Source: Chloroflexota bacterium (GTDB lineage Bacteria > Chloroflexota > Anaerolineae > UBA4142). From it: a stretch of 19,549 nucleotides of DNA. A program made the translations under genes and the position numbers. The stretch covers positions 1 to 19,549 of the forward strand of contig JAMCQI010000056.1 in NCBI GenBank assembly GCA_023381515.1, in the 5' to 3' direction. Below are positions 7,863 to 15,063 of this stretch, in pieces. Under the pieces are notes generated by a model. The model was not told where the DNA came from. It was given only the letters and a program-made list of their open reading frames with translations, and did not search any database. Positions within the stretch are counted from its first letter, which is position 1. Each line of letters begins with the position of its first letter.

Positions 7863-7906
7863 TTGACAAAAGGAATGCCGCGCGGTAGTATATGCTATGC
7901 ATATAC
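7863..7906 (+). promoter_or_regulatory. Promoter P1 with PadR-PBP-type operator
   Basis: TTGACA (7863-7868), 17-bp spacer, TAGTAT (7886-7891). The 21-bp site at 7886-7906 starts at the first base of the -10 box and contains a perfect palindrome GTATATGC-TAT-GCATATAC. The same architecture, in the same register, occurs upstream of wtpA and of the PadR-PBP gene. A protein bound here would block RNA polymerase. Confidence 0.85.
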
Positions 7907-8009
7907 CAATGACGCGTACCGCGGGACTCGCGTTCGGCGACGAAGGCGGGTTGAGGCAAGCGCCTGAAAAACTCTTGCTCTGACATCTCCGTCAGAGCCA
8001 GGAGTTTTT
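7898..8009 (+). ncRNA. Short leader/sRNA candidate from P1 ending in a terminator
   Basis: From the predicted start near 7898 to the terminator is about 110 nt with no start-SD-ORF of note. It holds short paired segments (ACGCG...CGCGT; AGGC-AAGC-GCCT). A 14-nt block GGCGACGAAGGCGGG resembles GGCGACCGAGGCGGG in the wtpA leader. Either an sRNA released by termination or an attenuator for the small ORF at 8051. Boundaries are inferred. Confidence 0.4.
7967..8009 (+). terminator. Intrinsic terminator/attenuator hairpin
   Basis: GCTCTGAC (7977-7984) pairs with GTCAGAGC (7991-7998) around a 6-nt loop. This is extended by AAAAACTC (7967-7974) with GAGTTTTT (8002-8009), which supplies the U-run and, on the other strand, a second one. 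It stands between promoter P1 and the ATG at 8051, an unusual position that implies sRNA termination or attenuation. Confidence 0.75.
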
Positions 8010-8050
8010 GTTACCGATGAACGGGGTTACAAATCCGCACGGGAGCCATC

Positions 8051-8356
8051 ATGGCAGAATCACCCATCCCCAGCTTTGACAAATTGTCATTTGAAGAGGC
8101 CATCCGGATCCTGAAAGGCTGGGGATTTCAAGTCGAGCCGGGTCCCCGGCCCGAGGAGGTTTCCCTAATCACTAAAGCCGAAGACCATTGCACTTTTTCA
8201 GTGCACCCGGCCGAAATGCTCACGTCGGTCGTCGCCGCCGCCCTGCGCGTCCGGTGGCAGAACGGGATTCTGTTCGGCTCCATCTGGTGGGCCGGGGTGG
8301 GCGTCGACAGGGAGAATGTGTCGCGTGGGTCTTGGGATCACGCGCGTTTGCACTAG
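8051..8356 (+). CDS. Small protein of unknown function under the P1 operator
   Basis: 101 residues, not recognised. The first 75 look like a compact soluble domain: FEEAIRILKGWGFQVEPG is an amphipathic helix then strand, PEEVSLITKAEDHCTFSVHP continues alpha/beta, and VVAAALRVRWQNG is a helix ending in a basic-aromatic motif. After this the composition changes (ILFGSIWWAGVGVD onward, Gly/Trp-rich), so the original C-terminus may have been altered. No signal peptide or membrane segment. GGGAG lies about 6 nt before the ATG. It is the only gene between P1 and the convergent wtp operon, so it probably belongs to the regulon of the PadR-PBP protein, with the upstream terminator controlling read-through. 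Confidence 0.6.
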   Translation: MAESPIPSFDKLSFEEAIRILKGWGFQVEPGPRPEEVSLITKAEDHCTFSVHPAEMLTSVVAAALRVRWQNGILFGSIWWAGVGVDRENVSRGSWDHARLH

Positions 8357-8413
8357 CGACCTGGTTCAGTCGCCCGAAAGGGCACGGACGGCCAGCAGCG
8401 AGGAATCGCGGAT

Positions 8414-8629
8414 ATGAAGCGGGTTTTTATCGTTTCCAAGCACGAAATGTTTGGGAAGGGCATCGCCAAGCCAGGGCTCAAAGATAAAGGCGCGGACACT
8501 TTTGTGATTCTCCGCGCCTGTGCCGCGCCTTGGCGAATTCATCAGGTCGTGCAGCTAAGTTTGCCCGATGAGATGCACGGCCGCCGCTTCAATGTGGGCA
8601 ACCACTTCAGCACCGGGCGCGAGCTTTAG
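8414..8629 (+). pseudogene. Possible truncated receiver-like ORF overlapping the wtpC end
   Basis: A 71-codon frame starts MKRVFIVSKHEMFGKGI, which resembles the first strand and helix of LuxR/NarL-type receiver domains (V-D-D-H-x-x-F-x-x-G); the usual acidic pair is replaced by Ser-Lys. The resemblance stops after about 17 residues. The rest covers the wtp terminator and is antisense to the last 75 bp of wtpC, so it is not plausible coding sequence. GAGGAA precedes the ATG. Best read as a remnant or chance match. Confidence 0.25.
8488..8519 (-). terminator. Terminator of the wtp operon
   Basis: Perfect 9-bp stem AGGCGCGGA / TCCGCGCCT with a 14-nt loop, about 35 nt past the ATPase stop. On the minus strand it is followed by TTATCTTT, a modest U-rich tail. 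Confidence 0.55.
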
Positions 8630-9640
8630 GTCCAAATAGGTCCGCTTGGTGACAAAAGCCGTGAGCGGGAAACCACAGTCCAATTTGACCTTGAGCATCG
8701 GTCCTAGCGGCTCACCGCCGACGACGCGTCCCGGGAACTGATTCGCCCCCGCCGAGTCCTTTGCCGGAGGCCGGTTCAGCGCCACATCCTCCGGGCGGAT
8801 GCACACCAGCACACTCGGACTGCGGACCGCGCCATGATCCACCGCCTCGATTCTGCGCTCCGGGGTCACCTGGACGGTCGCAACCCCATCGTGGGTGCAC
8901 AGTACGCGACCCGCGATAATGGTCTCGACGCCCACAAAGCGGGCGACGAATTCGTCGACGGGCGCGCCAAAGACCTCGGACGGAGTACCCTCTTGCAGTA
9001 ACACCCCATCGCGGATGACCGCCAACCGGTCGGCCAGGACCAATGCCTCGGTCTGGTCGTGAGTGACGTAGATGGCGGGGACGCCGAGTTCGCGCAAAAG
9101 TGTCCTCAGCTCTTCGCGCAAGCTGTCGCGCGTGCGCGCGTCCAGCGCCGAGAGCGGTTCGTCGAAGAGGAAAAAGGCCGGCTCCATCGCCAACGCCCGC
9201 GCGAGCGCCACGCGCTGTTTCTCGCCCCCGCTCAAGTTGGACGGATGGCGTTCGGCAATCTGCTCCAGTCCCAGTCGAGCGAGCAAATCCTGGACCTGGG
9301 AATGCTCCGTAGGACGCGGTCTGCTTCTCCGGAACTGCAGTCCGAATTTGACGTTCTGGGCGACGGTGAGGTGCGGAAAGAGGGCGTAATCCTGAAACAT
9401 AAAGCCGACCCGCCGCGCCTCCGGGGCCGCGCGGGTGACGTCACGTCCCTCGATCAGGATTCGTCCGTGGTCGGGCCAATAGAACCCGGCGATCGTCTCC
9501 AGAAGAACCGACTTGCCGGCACCGCTGGGCCCCAGAATTCCATAGACTTGGCCCGGAGCGAGCGAGAACGAAATGTCCTGCAACGCAAACGTGCCAATCC
9601 GGAGCGAGACGCGTTCGACGGTAAGCGTGGAATCACTCAC
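8555..9640 (-). CDS. wtpC: Tungstate/molybdate ABC transporter ATP-binding protein
   Basis: 361-residue ABC ATPase of the molybdate/tungstate/sulfate importer group, located on the cytoplasmic face. Walker A GPSGAGKS (37-44), Q-loop Gln83, signature LSGGEKQR (136-143), Walker B with Asp160-Glu161, H-loop His194. The extra C-terminal part (about 235-361) contains a regulatory TOBE/MOP-like fold (FPGRVVGGEPLGPMLKVKLD and the segment ending in VHLI), which in ModC-type proteins can bind oxyanion and mediate trans-inhibition. ATGA overlap with the permease gene shows translational coupling. Last gene of the operon, followed by a hairpin terminator. The symbol follows from the WtpA-type binding protein; ModC would be an equally fair name from this protein alone. 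Confidence 0.9.
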   Translation of the reverse strand: MSDSTLTVERVSLRIGTFALQDISFSLAPGQVYGILGPSGAGKSVLLETIAGFYWPDHGRILIEGRDVTRAAPEARRVGFMFQDYALFPHLTVAQNVKFGLQFRRSRPRPTEHSQVQDLLARLGLEQIAERHPSNLSGGEKQRVALARALAMEPAFFLFDEPLSALDARTRDSLREELRTLLRELGVPAIYVTHDQTEALVLADRLAVIRDGVLLQEGTPSEVFGAPVDEFVARFVGVETIIAGRVLCTHDGVATVQVTPERRIEAVDHGAVRSPSVLVCIRPEDVALNRPPAKDSAGANQFPGRVVGGEPLGPMLKVKLDCGFPLTAFVTKRTYLDLKLAPGAEVVAHIEAAAVHLIGQT

Positions 9641-10452
9641 ATGCGCCGCCCTCCTGGAGTGACCCGGCCATACGAGAGGTGGCGGAGGATGATGAAAACG
9701 GCCAGGGAGGCCGTCAAGAACAGGACTGCCATCGCGGAGGACTCGTCGAGGCCGGACTGTAAAAAGAGGTCATAGATCTTGACCGGTGCCGTCATCGGAT
9801 AGTAGGTCAGGATAATGACGGCGCCGAACTCGCTGATGGAGCGCGCGTACGTCAACATCAGACCGGTCCCGATTCCTCGCCAGGCCAGAGGCAACGTCAC
9901 GCGCCCGAACACGGACCACGGCCCTGCGCCCAGTGTGCGGGCCACGCGCTCGAGACGCGCATCCACCGATTCGAAACCGACGCGGGCCGCATTCACGGTA
10001 TAAGTCACGCTGACAAAGAGCATCGCGATGACGATGCCGCCCCAGGTCCCCCAGAACTGGAACCCCGTGACAGCGTTCACAGGACCGCCGATGATGCCGG
10101 TGCGCCCAAAGACGAACAACAAGGCAATGCCGACCACGGTGTGAGGAATGGCCAGGGGCAGGTCCACGACGGCTTCGACGCCCCCCTTTCCTGGAAAGGT
10201 CGTGCGCGCCAAGAGATAGGCCAGCGGAACGCCGAGCGCACCGGCCAGCAGGGCGGTCAGAAAGGCTGCCTCCAGGCTGAGCCAGATCGCGGACTGGACA
10301 TCCTCGATGGCGGCGATTTGCATCAGGGTCGCCGGGGTTTGCGTCGCGTACATCCGGAGCAGGGGTACCAGGATGAACGCGAGCAGCAAACCCCCGACGA
10401 CTGAGAAGACAAAGACGAGCCCGCGGGACTGACCGAGGGTCTGCGTCCGCAT
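9637..10452 (-). CDS. wtpB: Tungstate/molybdate ABC transporter permease
   Basis: 271-residue inner-membrane permease with about six helices, forming a homodimer that passes the oxyanion to the cytoplasm. The EAA coupling-loop motif is clear: ERVARTLGAGPWSVFGRVTL followed by PLAWRGI, about residues 168-194, with the invariant Gly nine residues after the Ala pair. LPLAIPHTVVGIALLF and SISEFGAVIIL are characteristic of ModB/CysT-type permeases. The gene starts one base after the wtpA stop and overlaps wtpC by four bases. Confidence 0.92.
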   Translation of the reverse strand: MRTQTLGQSRGLVFVFSVVGGLLLAFILVPLLRMYATQTPATLMQIAAIEDVQSAIWLSLEAAFLTALLAGALGVPLAYLLARTTFPGKGGVEAVVDLPLAIPHTVVGIALLFVFGRTGIIGGPVNAVTGFQFWGTWGGIVIAMLFVSVTYTVNAARVGFESVDARLERVARTLGAGPWSVFGRVTLPLAWRGIGTGLMLTYARSISEFGAVIILTYYPMTAPVKIYDLFLQSGLDESSAMAVLFLTASLAVFIILRHLSYGRVTPGGRRM

Positions 10453-10453
10453 A

Positions 10454-11530
10454 CTAAGGGCTCGGCCAGGCCGTGATGAGCTTACTCAGGTCGGGCGGGG
10501 CCTTGCTGATGTCGTTGACATACGCGGGCGCCACCGACCCAAACCCATTCTTGGTCATGACCGCTTGGCCGTCGCCGCCGAGGAGGAACTGCAGATACTT
10601 GATCGCCCAATCGGAGTGGGCAGCATTATTGGGAATCGTTACGGCATAGACGATGGGTGAACCGGTCAAGGTGCCGTTGGCCGTCTGCGCTTTGGCTTGG
10701 GCATATGAGGAGGAGTACTTGGCATCGCTCAAGTTGATCTGCGGCGGCAGGTCCAGGTACTTGAAATTGTGCTGGCGTGCATCTGAGAGATAAATGGCAA
10801 GGTAGTCGATCTGGCCCGACTGGAGCGCCGCGATCAACTCTGTTTCCGTGTCGCGCATGTTCGTCTTGGGAGCGTTCGCCAGGATAGCGTTGGCCAGACC
10901 CGGCTGGTTATAGTACTTTTCGGCGAGGTCGAGCATCTGCACGGTCTGGTAGCCCGATGGATCGGTGTCCGGATTCGAGCGCCCGATTTGGACGCCCGGG
11001 CGCGCCAGGACCTGATACCAGTTCTGGGGAGTGATCTCGCCGGCGAACTTGCTCTTGTCGGTGTACACGAACGTGATGGCGTTCGTAGCAAAACCCGCAT
11101 ACCAGTTGGTGTAGGCGGTCTTACCGTTCTTTCCAAAGAGGTAGCTCGGAATGACATTATAGTCGGCGACGGCTACCACATCCGCAATTTGGTGCAGGTC
11201 GGTCACCTGCTTGACCATCTTGACGCTGCCTCCGAACTGCGGCTGAACGGTGACATTCGGGTACTGCTTGGTAAATTCCGCGTCCAGTTGTTTAAAGGGG
11301 TTGGCCAGTGTCCCGGCGCCAAAAAGGGTCAGCGTGACCTTGGATGCCGCGGTCGCGGATGAACCTCCCGCGGGGGCGGAGGTAGGAATGGCTGCCGAGG
11401 TTGCCGATGTTGTTGCCGAGGTCGGCGATGTGGCGGCAGCGGTTGGCGGGGCGGGCGTCGGGGTCGCGGCGCAGGCGCTTGCCACCAGCGCGAAAAGGGC
11501 GACGACGACAGGAAAAGTTAGTCTTGTCAT
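10454..11530 (-). CDS. wtpA: Tungstate/molybdate-binding lipoprotein
   Basis: 358-residue extracytoplasmic binding protein. ATG at 11530 has GGAGG 7 nt upstream; an open frame reaching 11788 is only the leader. Signal peptide 1-19 ends VASAC with lipidated Cys20, followed by a Pro/Thr/Ala/Ser-rich linker to about 62. The mature domain is WtpA-like rather than ModA-like: GAGTLANPFKQLDAEFTKQY, GGSVKMVKQVTDL, ADVVAVADYNVIP, FATNAITFVYTDKSKF, NPDTDPSGYQ, AALQSGQIDYLAIYLSDARQ, LPPQINL and PIVYAVTIPNNA all correspond to landmarks of archaeal WtpA, including acidic residues that give octahedral tungstate/molybdate coordination in that family. High affinity for tungstate is known for the family and inferred here. 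Expression is probably set by promoter P2 with its operator and by a 250-nt structured leader. Confidence 0.93.
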   Translation of the reverse strand: MTRLTFPVVVALFALVASACAATPTPAPPTAAATSPTSATTSATSAAIPTSAPAGGSSATAASKVTLTLFGAGTLANPFKQLDAEFTKQYPNVTVQPQFGGSVKMVKQVTDLHQIADVVAVADYNVIPSYLFGKNGKTAYTNWYAGFATNAITFVYTDKSKFAGEITPQNWYQVLARPGVQIGRSNPDTDPSGYQTVQMLDLAEKYYNQPGLANAILANAPKTNMRDTETELIAALQSGQIDYLAIYLSDARQHNFKYLDLPPQINLSDAKYSSSYAQAKAQTANGTLTGSPIVYAVTIPNNAAHSDWAIKYLQFLLGGDGQAVMTKNGFGSVAPAYVNDISKAPPDLSKLITAWPSP

Positions 11531-11773
11531 GCGTGATCCTCCAAGCTGGGATGAGTGGAAGCCAAGGGGCTTCGGCCGGATGCTCAATAGCCGTGCATAA
11601 GAGATCGGTCCCGCCTCGGTCGCCTGGCGAAGCAAAACGACAGAGAAGCCACCTCCTTTCGGGAAAAACCAGGGTCGCCTGACCGGGGGCTTGTTGCATG
11701 CCGCCACGCGCGGGGACGGAACCATGGTAGAGCCGGAGGGAAAATTCCGTGCCGGGCGATGAACCATGCAACT
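11531..11773 (-). promoter_or_regulatory. Structured 5' leader of wtpABC
   Basis: Between promoter P2 and wtpA lies about 250 nt of transcribed leader. Nested pairs seen: GTTGCATG/CATGCAAC (11693-11700 with 11765-11772), CGCC/GGCG (11702-11705 with 11755-11758), ACGGAA/TTCCGT (11716-11721 with 11745-11750). Downstream come an AAGCC/GGCTT domain enclosing GGTC-aggc-GACC, and a GAAGCC-loop-GGCTTC hairpin (11558-11573) about 30 nt before the start. This suggests RNA-level control, conceivably by molybdenum/tungsten cofactor or oxyanion. I cannot match it to a named riboswitch from memory. Confidence 0.45.
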
Positions 11774-11817
11774 GTATATGCAATGCATATTCTATTCGCG
11801 CTCTGCCCATTTGTCAA
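11774..11817 (-). promoter_or_regulatory. Promoter P2 of wtpABC with PadR-PBP-type operator
   Basis: Minus strand: TTGACA (11812-11817), 17-bp spacer, TAGAAT (11789-11794). The 21-bp site 11774-11794 begins at the -10 box and reads GAATATGC-ATT-GCATATAC, one mismatch from a perfect palindrome. Same geometry as P1 and P3. Confidence 0.85.
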
Positions 11818-11872
11818 TGCGCGTTCCGAGGCGGGTGTAGTTCAGTTTCGGGGCGAATCGACACAGACGAGC

Positions 11873-12006
11873 GTCAATGCGAGGAGCCGCGAAGCGGCGG
11901 CGTCCTGTGAAGTGCCATCCCGCAGACCCCGCGGGAGCATAGCGGGGCGGGCGCAAACTCGGCCTCGGGTGAGATTGCTTCGCTCCCTACGGTCGCTCGC
12001 AATGAC
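11873..12006. repeat. REP/MITE-like element with inverted ends
   Basis: 134-bp segment bounded by GTCAATGCGAG (11873-11883) and CTCGCAATGAC (11996-12006), inverted copies with one mismatch. Internal palindromes include GCCGCGAAGCGGC and CCCGC-GGG. The right half (GAGATTGCTTCGCTCC...) resembles a REP-type sequence I recall as widespread in environmental bacterial genomes. It sits between the divergent promoters P2 and P3. No ORF. Confidence 0.6.
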
Positions 12007-12160
12007 GAGTTGCCCCCGATCTGAACCGCACTCTCCGAGGCGGGGCGCCCATCCAGGCTCCGCGTCGGCGCGCCTCACGGGGTGAGCAGCGGGAATTCAC
12101 GCGGCCGGGATTTCAATCTCCGCCGGAAGAGCTTACGTAAACCCACAGCCCCCAGGGCAT

Positions 12161-12204
12161 TTGACAAATCAGCCGCGGCGGGATACTATGTGCATAACAT
12201 ATAC
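12161..12204 (+). promoter_or_regulatory. Promoter P3 of the regulator operon with its operator
   Basis: TTGACA (12161-12166), 17-bp spacer, TACTAT (12184-12189). The 21-bp site 12184-12204 reads TA-CTATGTGC-ATA-ACATATAC, the weakest match to the palindrome, as expected for an autoregulated gene kept partly on. The leader is short (about 30 nt). Confidence 0.82.
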
Positions 12205-12228
12205 TATTCGTCCGCGCGAGGGTCAATT

Positions 12229-13452
12229 ATGAACCCTTCTTATGCCTTGCTCGGCCTGCTCTTCAACGGCGAGCGACACGGCTACGACCTCAAGCAAACG
12301 GTGGACCGTGAGTTTGCTCCGTTTTGGCGCATTGACTTTGCTCAACTATATCGTTCCTTCGCGAGAATGAAGCAGAAAGGCTGGATTCAGCCGCGGGTCG
12401 AGCCCAGTTCCGGCGGTCCCGACCGGAAGATGTACCGATTGACGCCGAGCGGCCGTAAGGCGTTCAAAGCCTGGCTCCAGGTGCCCGCGGCGGGTCGAGA
12501 CGAGTTCTTTGTTAAATTGCGCCTTGCCAACGCCGCAGGCATCGCCATCGACAGCGTCGTAGCCACCGAGCGCGAATCTCTGGAGAGCGAACATGCAGAA
12601 CGCTTGCGGACACTGCACGCGGCGCGCGACGCCGGAGATGCCGGGCGGATTGTTCTGGCGGATGCCGCCTTCCGGGAGACCGAAGCCGCCCTCACGGCTC
12701 TTCATCTCTGGACGAATACGACGCCCACCCCAAGGGGGACGCCCAAGTCCGGAAGGGCGCCGGCAAGCGTTGTCATCACCGGCAGCGACGACCCGCTGCT
12801 CAGCTTTCTGGCGCAGCTCAGCGGCTCTACGGCGACTGCGGTCGGCAGCCTGACCGGCCTTCTCATTCTCGCCCGGCATGAGGCGGACATTGCCGGCGTG
12901 CACCTCCTCGATCTGGAAACCGGCGAATACAATGCCCCCTTCGTCAAGCACCTCATGCCGGAAGATTCGTCCGTGTTGGTCAATCTCGCTTTCCGAACAA
13001 ACGGTTTAATGATCGCCCACGGCAACCCTAAACGGATACGCAGTGTGCGCGACCTGGCGCGTCCGGATATTCGTTTCATCAATCGTCAACGCGGCGCGGG
13101 CACGCGCCTTCTCCTTTTTTCCAAGCTGTGTGCGGCGCATGTCGATCCGCATGCCCTCCCCGATTGGGAACGCGAGGTTTCCACGCATGAGGCTGTCGCC
13201 GCCGCGGTGGCCACCGGCCATGCCGATGCTGGCCCGGGGTTGGAGGCGGTCGCCGCCGAATGGGACCTCGATTTCATTCAGTTGGGTGAGGAACGCTACG
13301 ATTTGGCGATGCTGCAAGAGACGTTTGACTCGGGGCGCTTGCAGCCCTTGCTGGAGGCCCTGCAGGGCGCCCCGTTTCGCAGCAAGGGCGCCGAGTTGCG
13401 GGGGTATGACCTCAAGCGCAGCGGGAGCGTGGTTGCCCGTATCAAACAATAG
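12229..13452 (+). CDS. PadR-type winged-helix regulator fused to a PBP-like ligand-sensing domain
   Basis: 407-residue one-component regulator. Residues 1-85 are a PadR winged helix: YALLGLLFNGERHGYDLKQTV, FAQLYRSFARMKQKGWI and the wing GGPDRKMYRLTPSGRKAF. A helical linker (about 95-165) resembles the PadR dimerisation helices. From about 185 to 400 comes a domain of the PBP-like superfamily found fused to MoeA and to HTH proteins: LLSFLAQL, GSLTGLLILARHEADIAGVHLLD, LVNLAFRTNGLMIAHGNP, INRQRGAGTRLLLFSKL, EAVAAAVATGHADAGPG. That domain is known from molybdate-related proteins, so it probably binds an oxyanion or cofactor in the cytoplasm. GAGGG precedes the ATG. First gene of its operon, behind an operator shared with wtpABC and P1. 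Whether ligand promotes or relieves DNA binding is unknown. Confidence 0.88.
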   Translation: MNPSYALLGLLFNGERHGYDLKQTVDREFAPFWRIDFAQLYRSFARMKQKGWIQPRVEPSSGGPDRKMYRLTPSGRKAFKAWLQVPAAGRDEFFVKLRLANAAGIAIDSVVATERESLESEHAERLRTLHAARDAGDAGRIVLADAAFRETEAALTALHLWTNTTPTPRGTPKSGRAPASVVITGSDDPLLSFLAQLSGSTATAVGSLTGLLILARHEADIAGVHLLDLETGEYNAPFVKHLMPEDSSVLVNLAFRTNGLMIAHGNPKRIRSVRDLARPDIRFINRQRGAGTRLLLFSKLCAAHVDPHALPDWEREVSTHEAVAAAVATGHADAGPGLEAVAAEWDLDFIQLGEERYDLAMLQETFDSGRLQPLLEALQGAPFRSKGAELRGYDLKRSGSVVARIKQ

Positions 13453-13460
13453 GGAGAGGC

Positions 13461-14276
13461 ATGAAGATAGCGCGGGTTACGGATTGGATCCAATTGTGGC
13501 GGGAGTTGGTCGAGGCGCAGTCGCCCGAGCCCGAACGCAAGGGCAAGCCGAAAGGGCCGCACATGGCGGCCCAGCGGCGCTGGGCGAAACCGGATTGCAC
13601 TCTGGATTTTATCGTGTCGCAACTCAAGGCCGCCCCCGACGCCACCGTACTCGACATCGGCGCCGGAACAGGGAGGTGGGCCGTTCTCTTGTCGCCGCAC
13701 GCCCGTCACATCACGGCGGTCGATTCATCGCCGGCGATGATTGACGCGATGCGGGAAAATCTTGCCGCCGCAGGGGTGAGCAACGTAGAGATCGTCGCGG
13801 GATCATGGCCCGACGTCCAGATGACCCCGCACAGCTTTTCGTTCTGTTCCCACGGCATGTACGGCTCTCCCGATCTGCCGGCGTTCATCCGGAGTATGGA
13901 GCAAGTGACGCGGCGCACTTGTTTCCTTATTCTGCGCGCGCCCGTCCCGGATGGAATCATGGCCCAGGCCGCCCTGCGGATTTGGGGCCATCCGTACGAC
14001 AGCCCCAATTTCCAGGTCTGCTACAACGCGCTCCTCCAGATGGGGATTTTCGCGAATGTGCTGATGGCGGACGCCGGACTGTGGAGCCCGTGGAAGAATT
14101 CCACTTTGGAGGAGGCCCTGGTCGAAATCAAGCGGCGCTTTGGGCTGGCCGGACCGAGCGAGCACGACGAATTCCTCGCCGACCTGCTGCGCCGCGAATT
14201 GACGCTGGAGGACGGGCAGTATGTCTGGCCGCGCAGCGTTCGCTCGGCAATGATCTATTGGAATCCAAACGGATAG
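13461..14276 (+). CDS. Class I SAM-dependent methyltransferase of unknown substrate
   Basis: 271 residues. SAM-binding motif I VLDIGAGTGRWAV (63-75), acidic Asp88 in ITAVDSSPAM that would hold the ribose, then EIVAGSWPDV and FSFCSHGMYGSPDLPAFI typical of methyltransferase-11/25 folds. N-terminal 45 residues are basic and begin with DWIQLWRELVEAQ; the C-terminal 90 residues carry a helical extension not explained by the core fold. The gene starts 8 bp after the regulator stop with GGGAGAGG, so it is firmly in the operon. A methyltransferase is not part of known molybdate or tungstate uptake, and its substrate cannot be inferred; a thiol/pterin or small-metabolite substrate is only a guess. Confidence 0.8.
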   Translation: MKIARVTDWIQLWRELVEAQSPEPERKGKPKGPHMAAQRRWAKPDCTLDFIVSQLKAAPDATVLDIGAGTGRWAVLLSPHARHITAVDSSPAMIDAMRENLAAAGVSNVEIVAGSWPDVQMTPHSFSFCSHGMYGSPDLPAFIRSMEQVTRRTCFLILRAPVPDGIMAQAALRIWGHPYDSPNFQVCYNALLQMGIFANVLMADAGLWSPWKNSTLEEALVEIKRRFGLAGPSEHDEFLADLLRRELTLEDGQYVWPRSVRSAMIYWNPNG

Positions 14277-14298
14277 GCCGCCGCTCAAGGGAGAGCCA

Positions 14299-15063
14299 AT
14301 GCCCGCCCTCAAGATACATCTCGCCTCCTTTTTTTTCTGCCTGGCACTCGCCGCGTGTTCTTCGCCGCCGCGTCCGCTGACCGTATCCGCCGCGGCGAAC
14401 TTGCAGACTGCGTTCACAGAGATCGGCGCCGCCTTCGAGAAGCAGAACGGGACGCCCGTCACTTTAAATTACGGCGCGACCGGCTCACTGGCGCAGCAAA
14501 TCATCCAAGGCGCGCCCGTGGATGTCTTCGCTTCGGCAGATGTCGCAACGGTGGACGATCTCGCCAAGCGCGGTTTTATTATCACCGATACCGTTCAGAT
14601 CTACGCCCGCGGGCAGATCGTCCTCTATACCCGCGCCGATAATCCCATCCCGCTCCAATCTCTTTCCGATCTTGCGAATGCCGACGTCAAGCGCATCGCG
14701 ATCGCGAATCCCGAAACGGCACCCTACGGCCACGCGGCCCGCCAAGCGCTGCAAAATTCCAAACTCTGGGACGGCCTCCAGCCCAAAATCGTCATTGCCG
14801 AAAACATCCAACAAACGCAGCAATATGCCGACAGCGGCAACGTGGACGCGGCGATCACGGCTCGCTCGCTCGCCGTCGGCTCCAAAGGCAAGTGGACGGA
14901 AATCCCGCAAGGCTTGTACACGCCGATTGACCAGGCGCTCGGCGTGGTCAAGGGGAGGCCGAACGAGAGCACGGCGCGGGCGTTTGCCGCTTTCGTTACC
15001 GGTCCGGCGGGCCGCGCGGTCCTGGTCAAGTACGGCTATGGATTGCCCGCAGTGAATCGATGA
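14299..15063 (+). CDS. modA: Molybdate-binding lipoprotein, ModA family (orphan)
   Basis: 254 residues. Signal peptide ends LALAAC (Cys20), so it is membrane-anchored outside the cell. Family landmarks: LTVSAAANLQTAFTEIGAAFE, NYGATGSLAQQI, GAPVDVFASAD, IANPETAPYGHAARQAL, NIQQTQQYADSGNVDAAITARSL. ModA binds molybdate or tungstate tetrahedrally, so this paralogue differs in coordination class from the WtpA protein. GGGAGAG precedes the ATG, 22 bp after the methyltransferase. It is not followed by a permease: directly after its TGA comes only the C-terminal end of an ATPase, so its transporter appears deleted. It may hand over oxyanion to WtpBC, feed a sensing role, or be decaying. Confidence 0.9.
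   Translation: MPALKIHLASFFFCLALAACSSPPRPLTVSAAANLQTAFTEIGAAFEKQNGTPVTLNYGATGSLAQQIIQGAPVDVFASADVATVDDLAKRGFIITDTVQIYARGQIVLYTRADNPIPLQSLSDLANADVKRIAIANPETAPYGHAARQALQNSKLWDGLQPKIVIAENIQQTQQYADSGNVDAAITARSLAVGSKGKWTEIPQGLYTPIDQALGVVKGRPNESTARAFAAFVTGPAGRAVLVKYGYGLPAVNR

Noticed and set aside
7687..7986. 99-codon minus-strand ORF
   Set aside because: It begins in the terminator hairpin and runs through promoter P1 and its operator; no SD and no recognisable protein pattern.
11531..11773. Calling the wtpA leader a Moco/Tuco riboswitch
   Set aside because: Context fits and GAAAGGAGG-like elements are present, but I cannot align it to the known consensus by eye, so I report only a structured leader.
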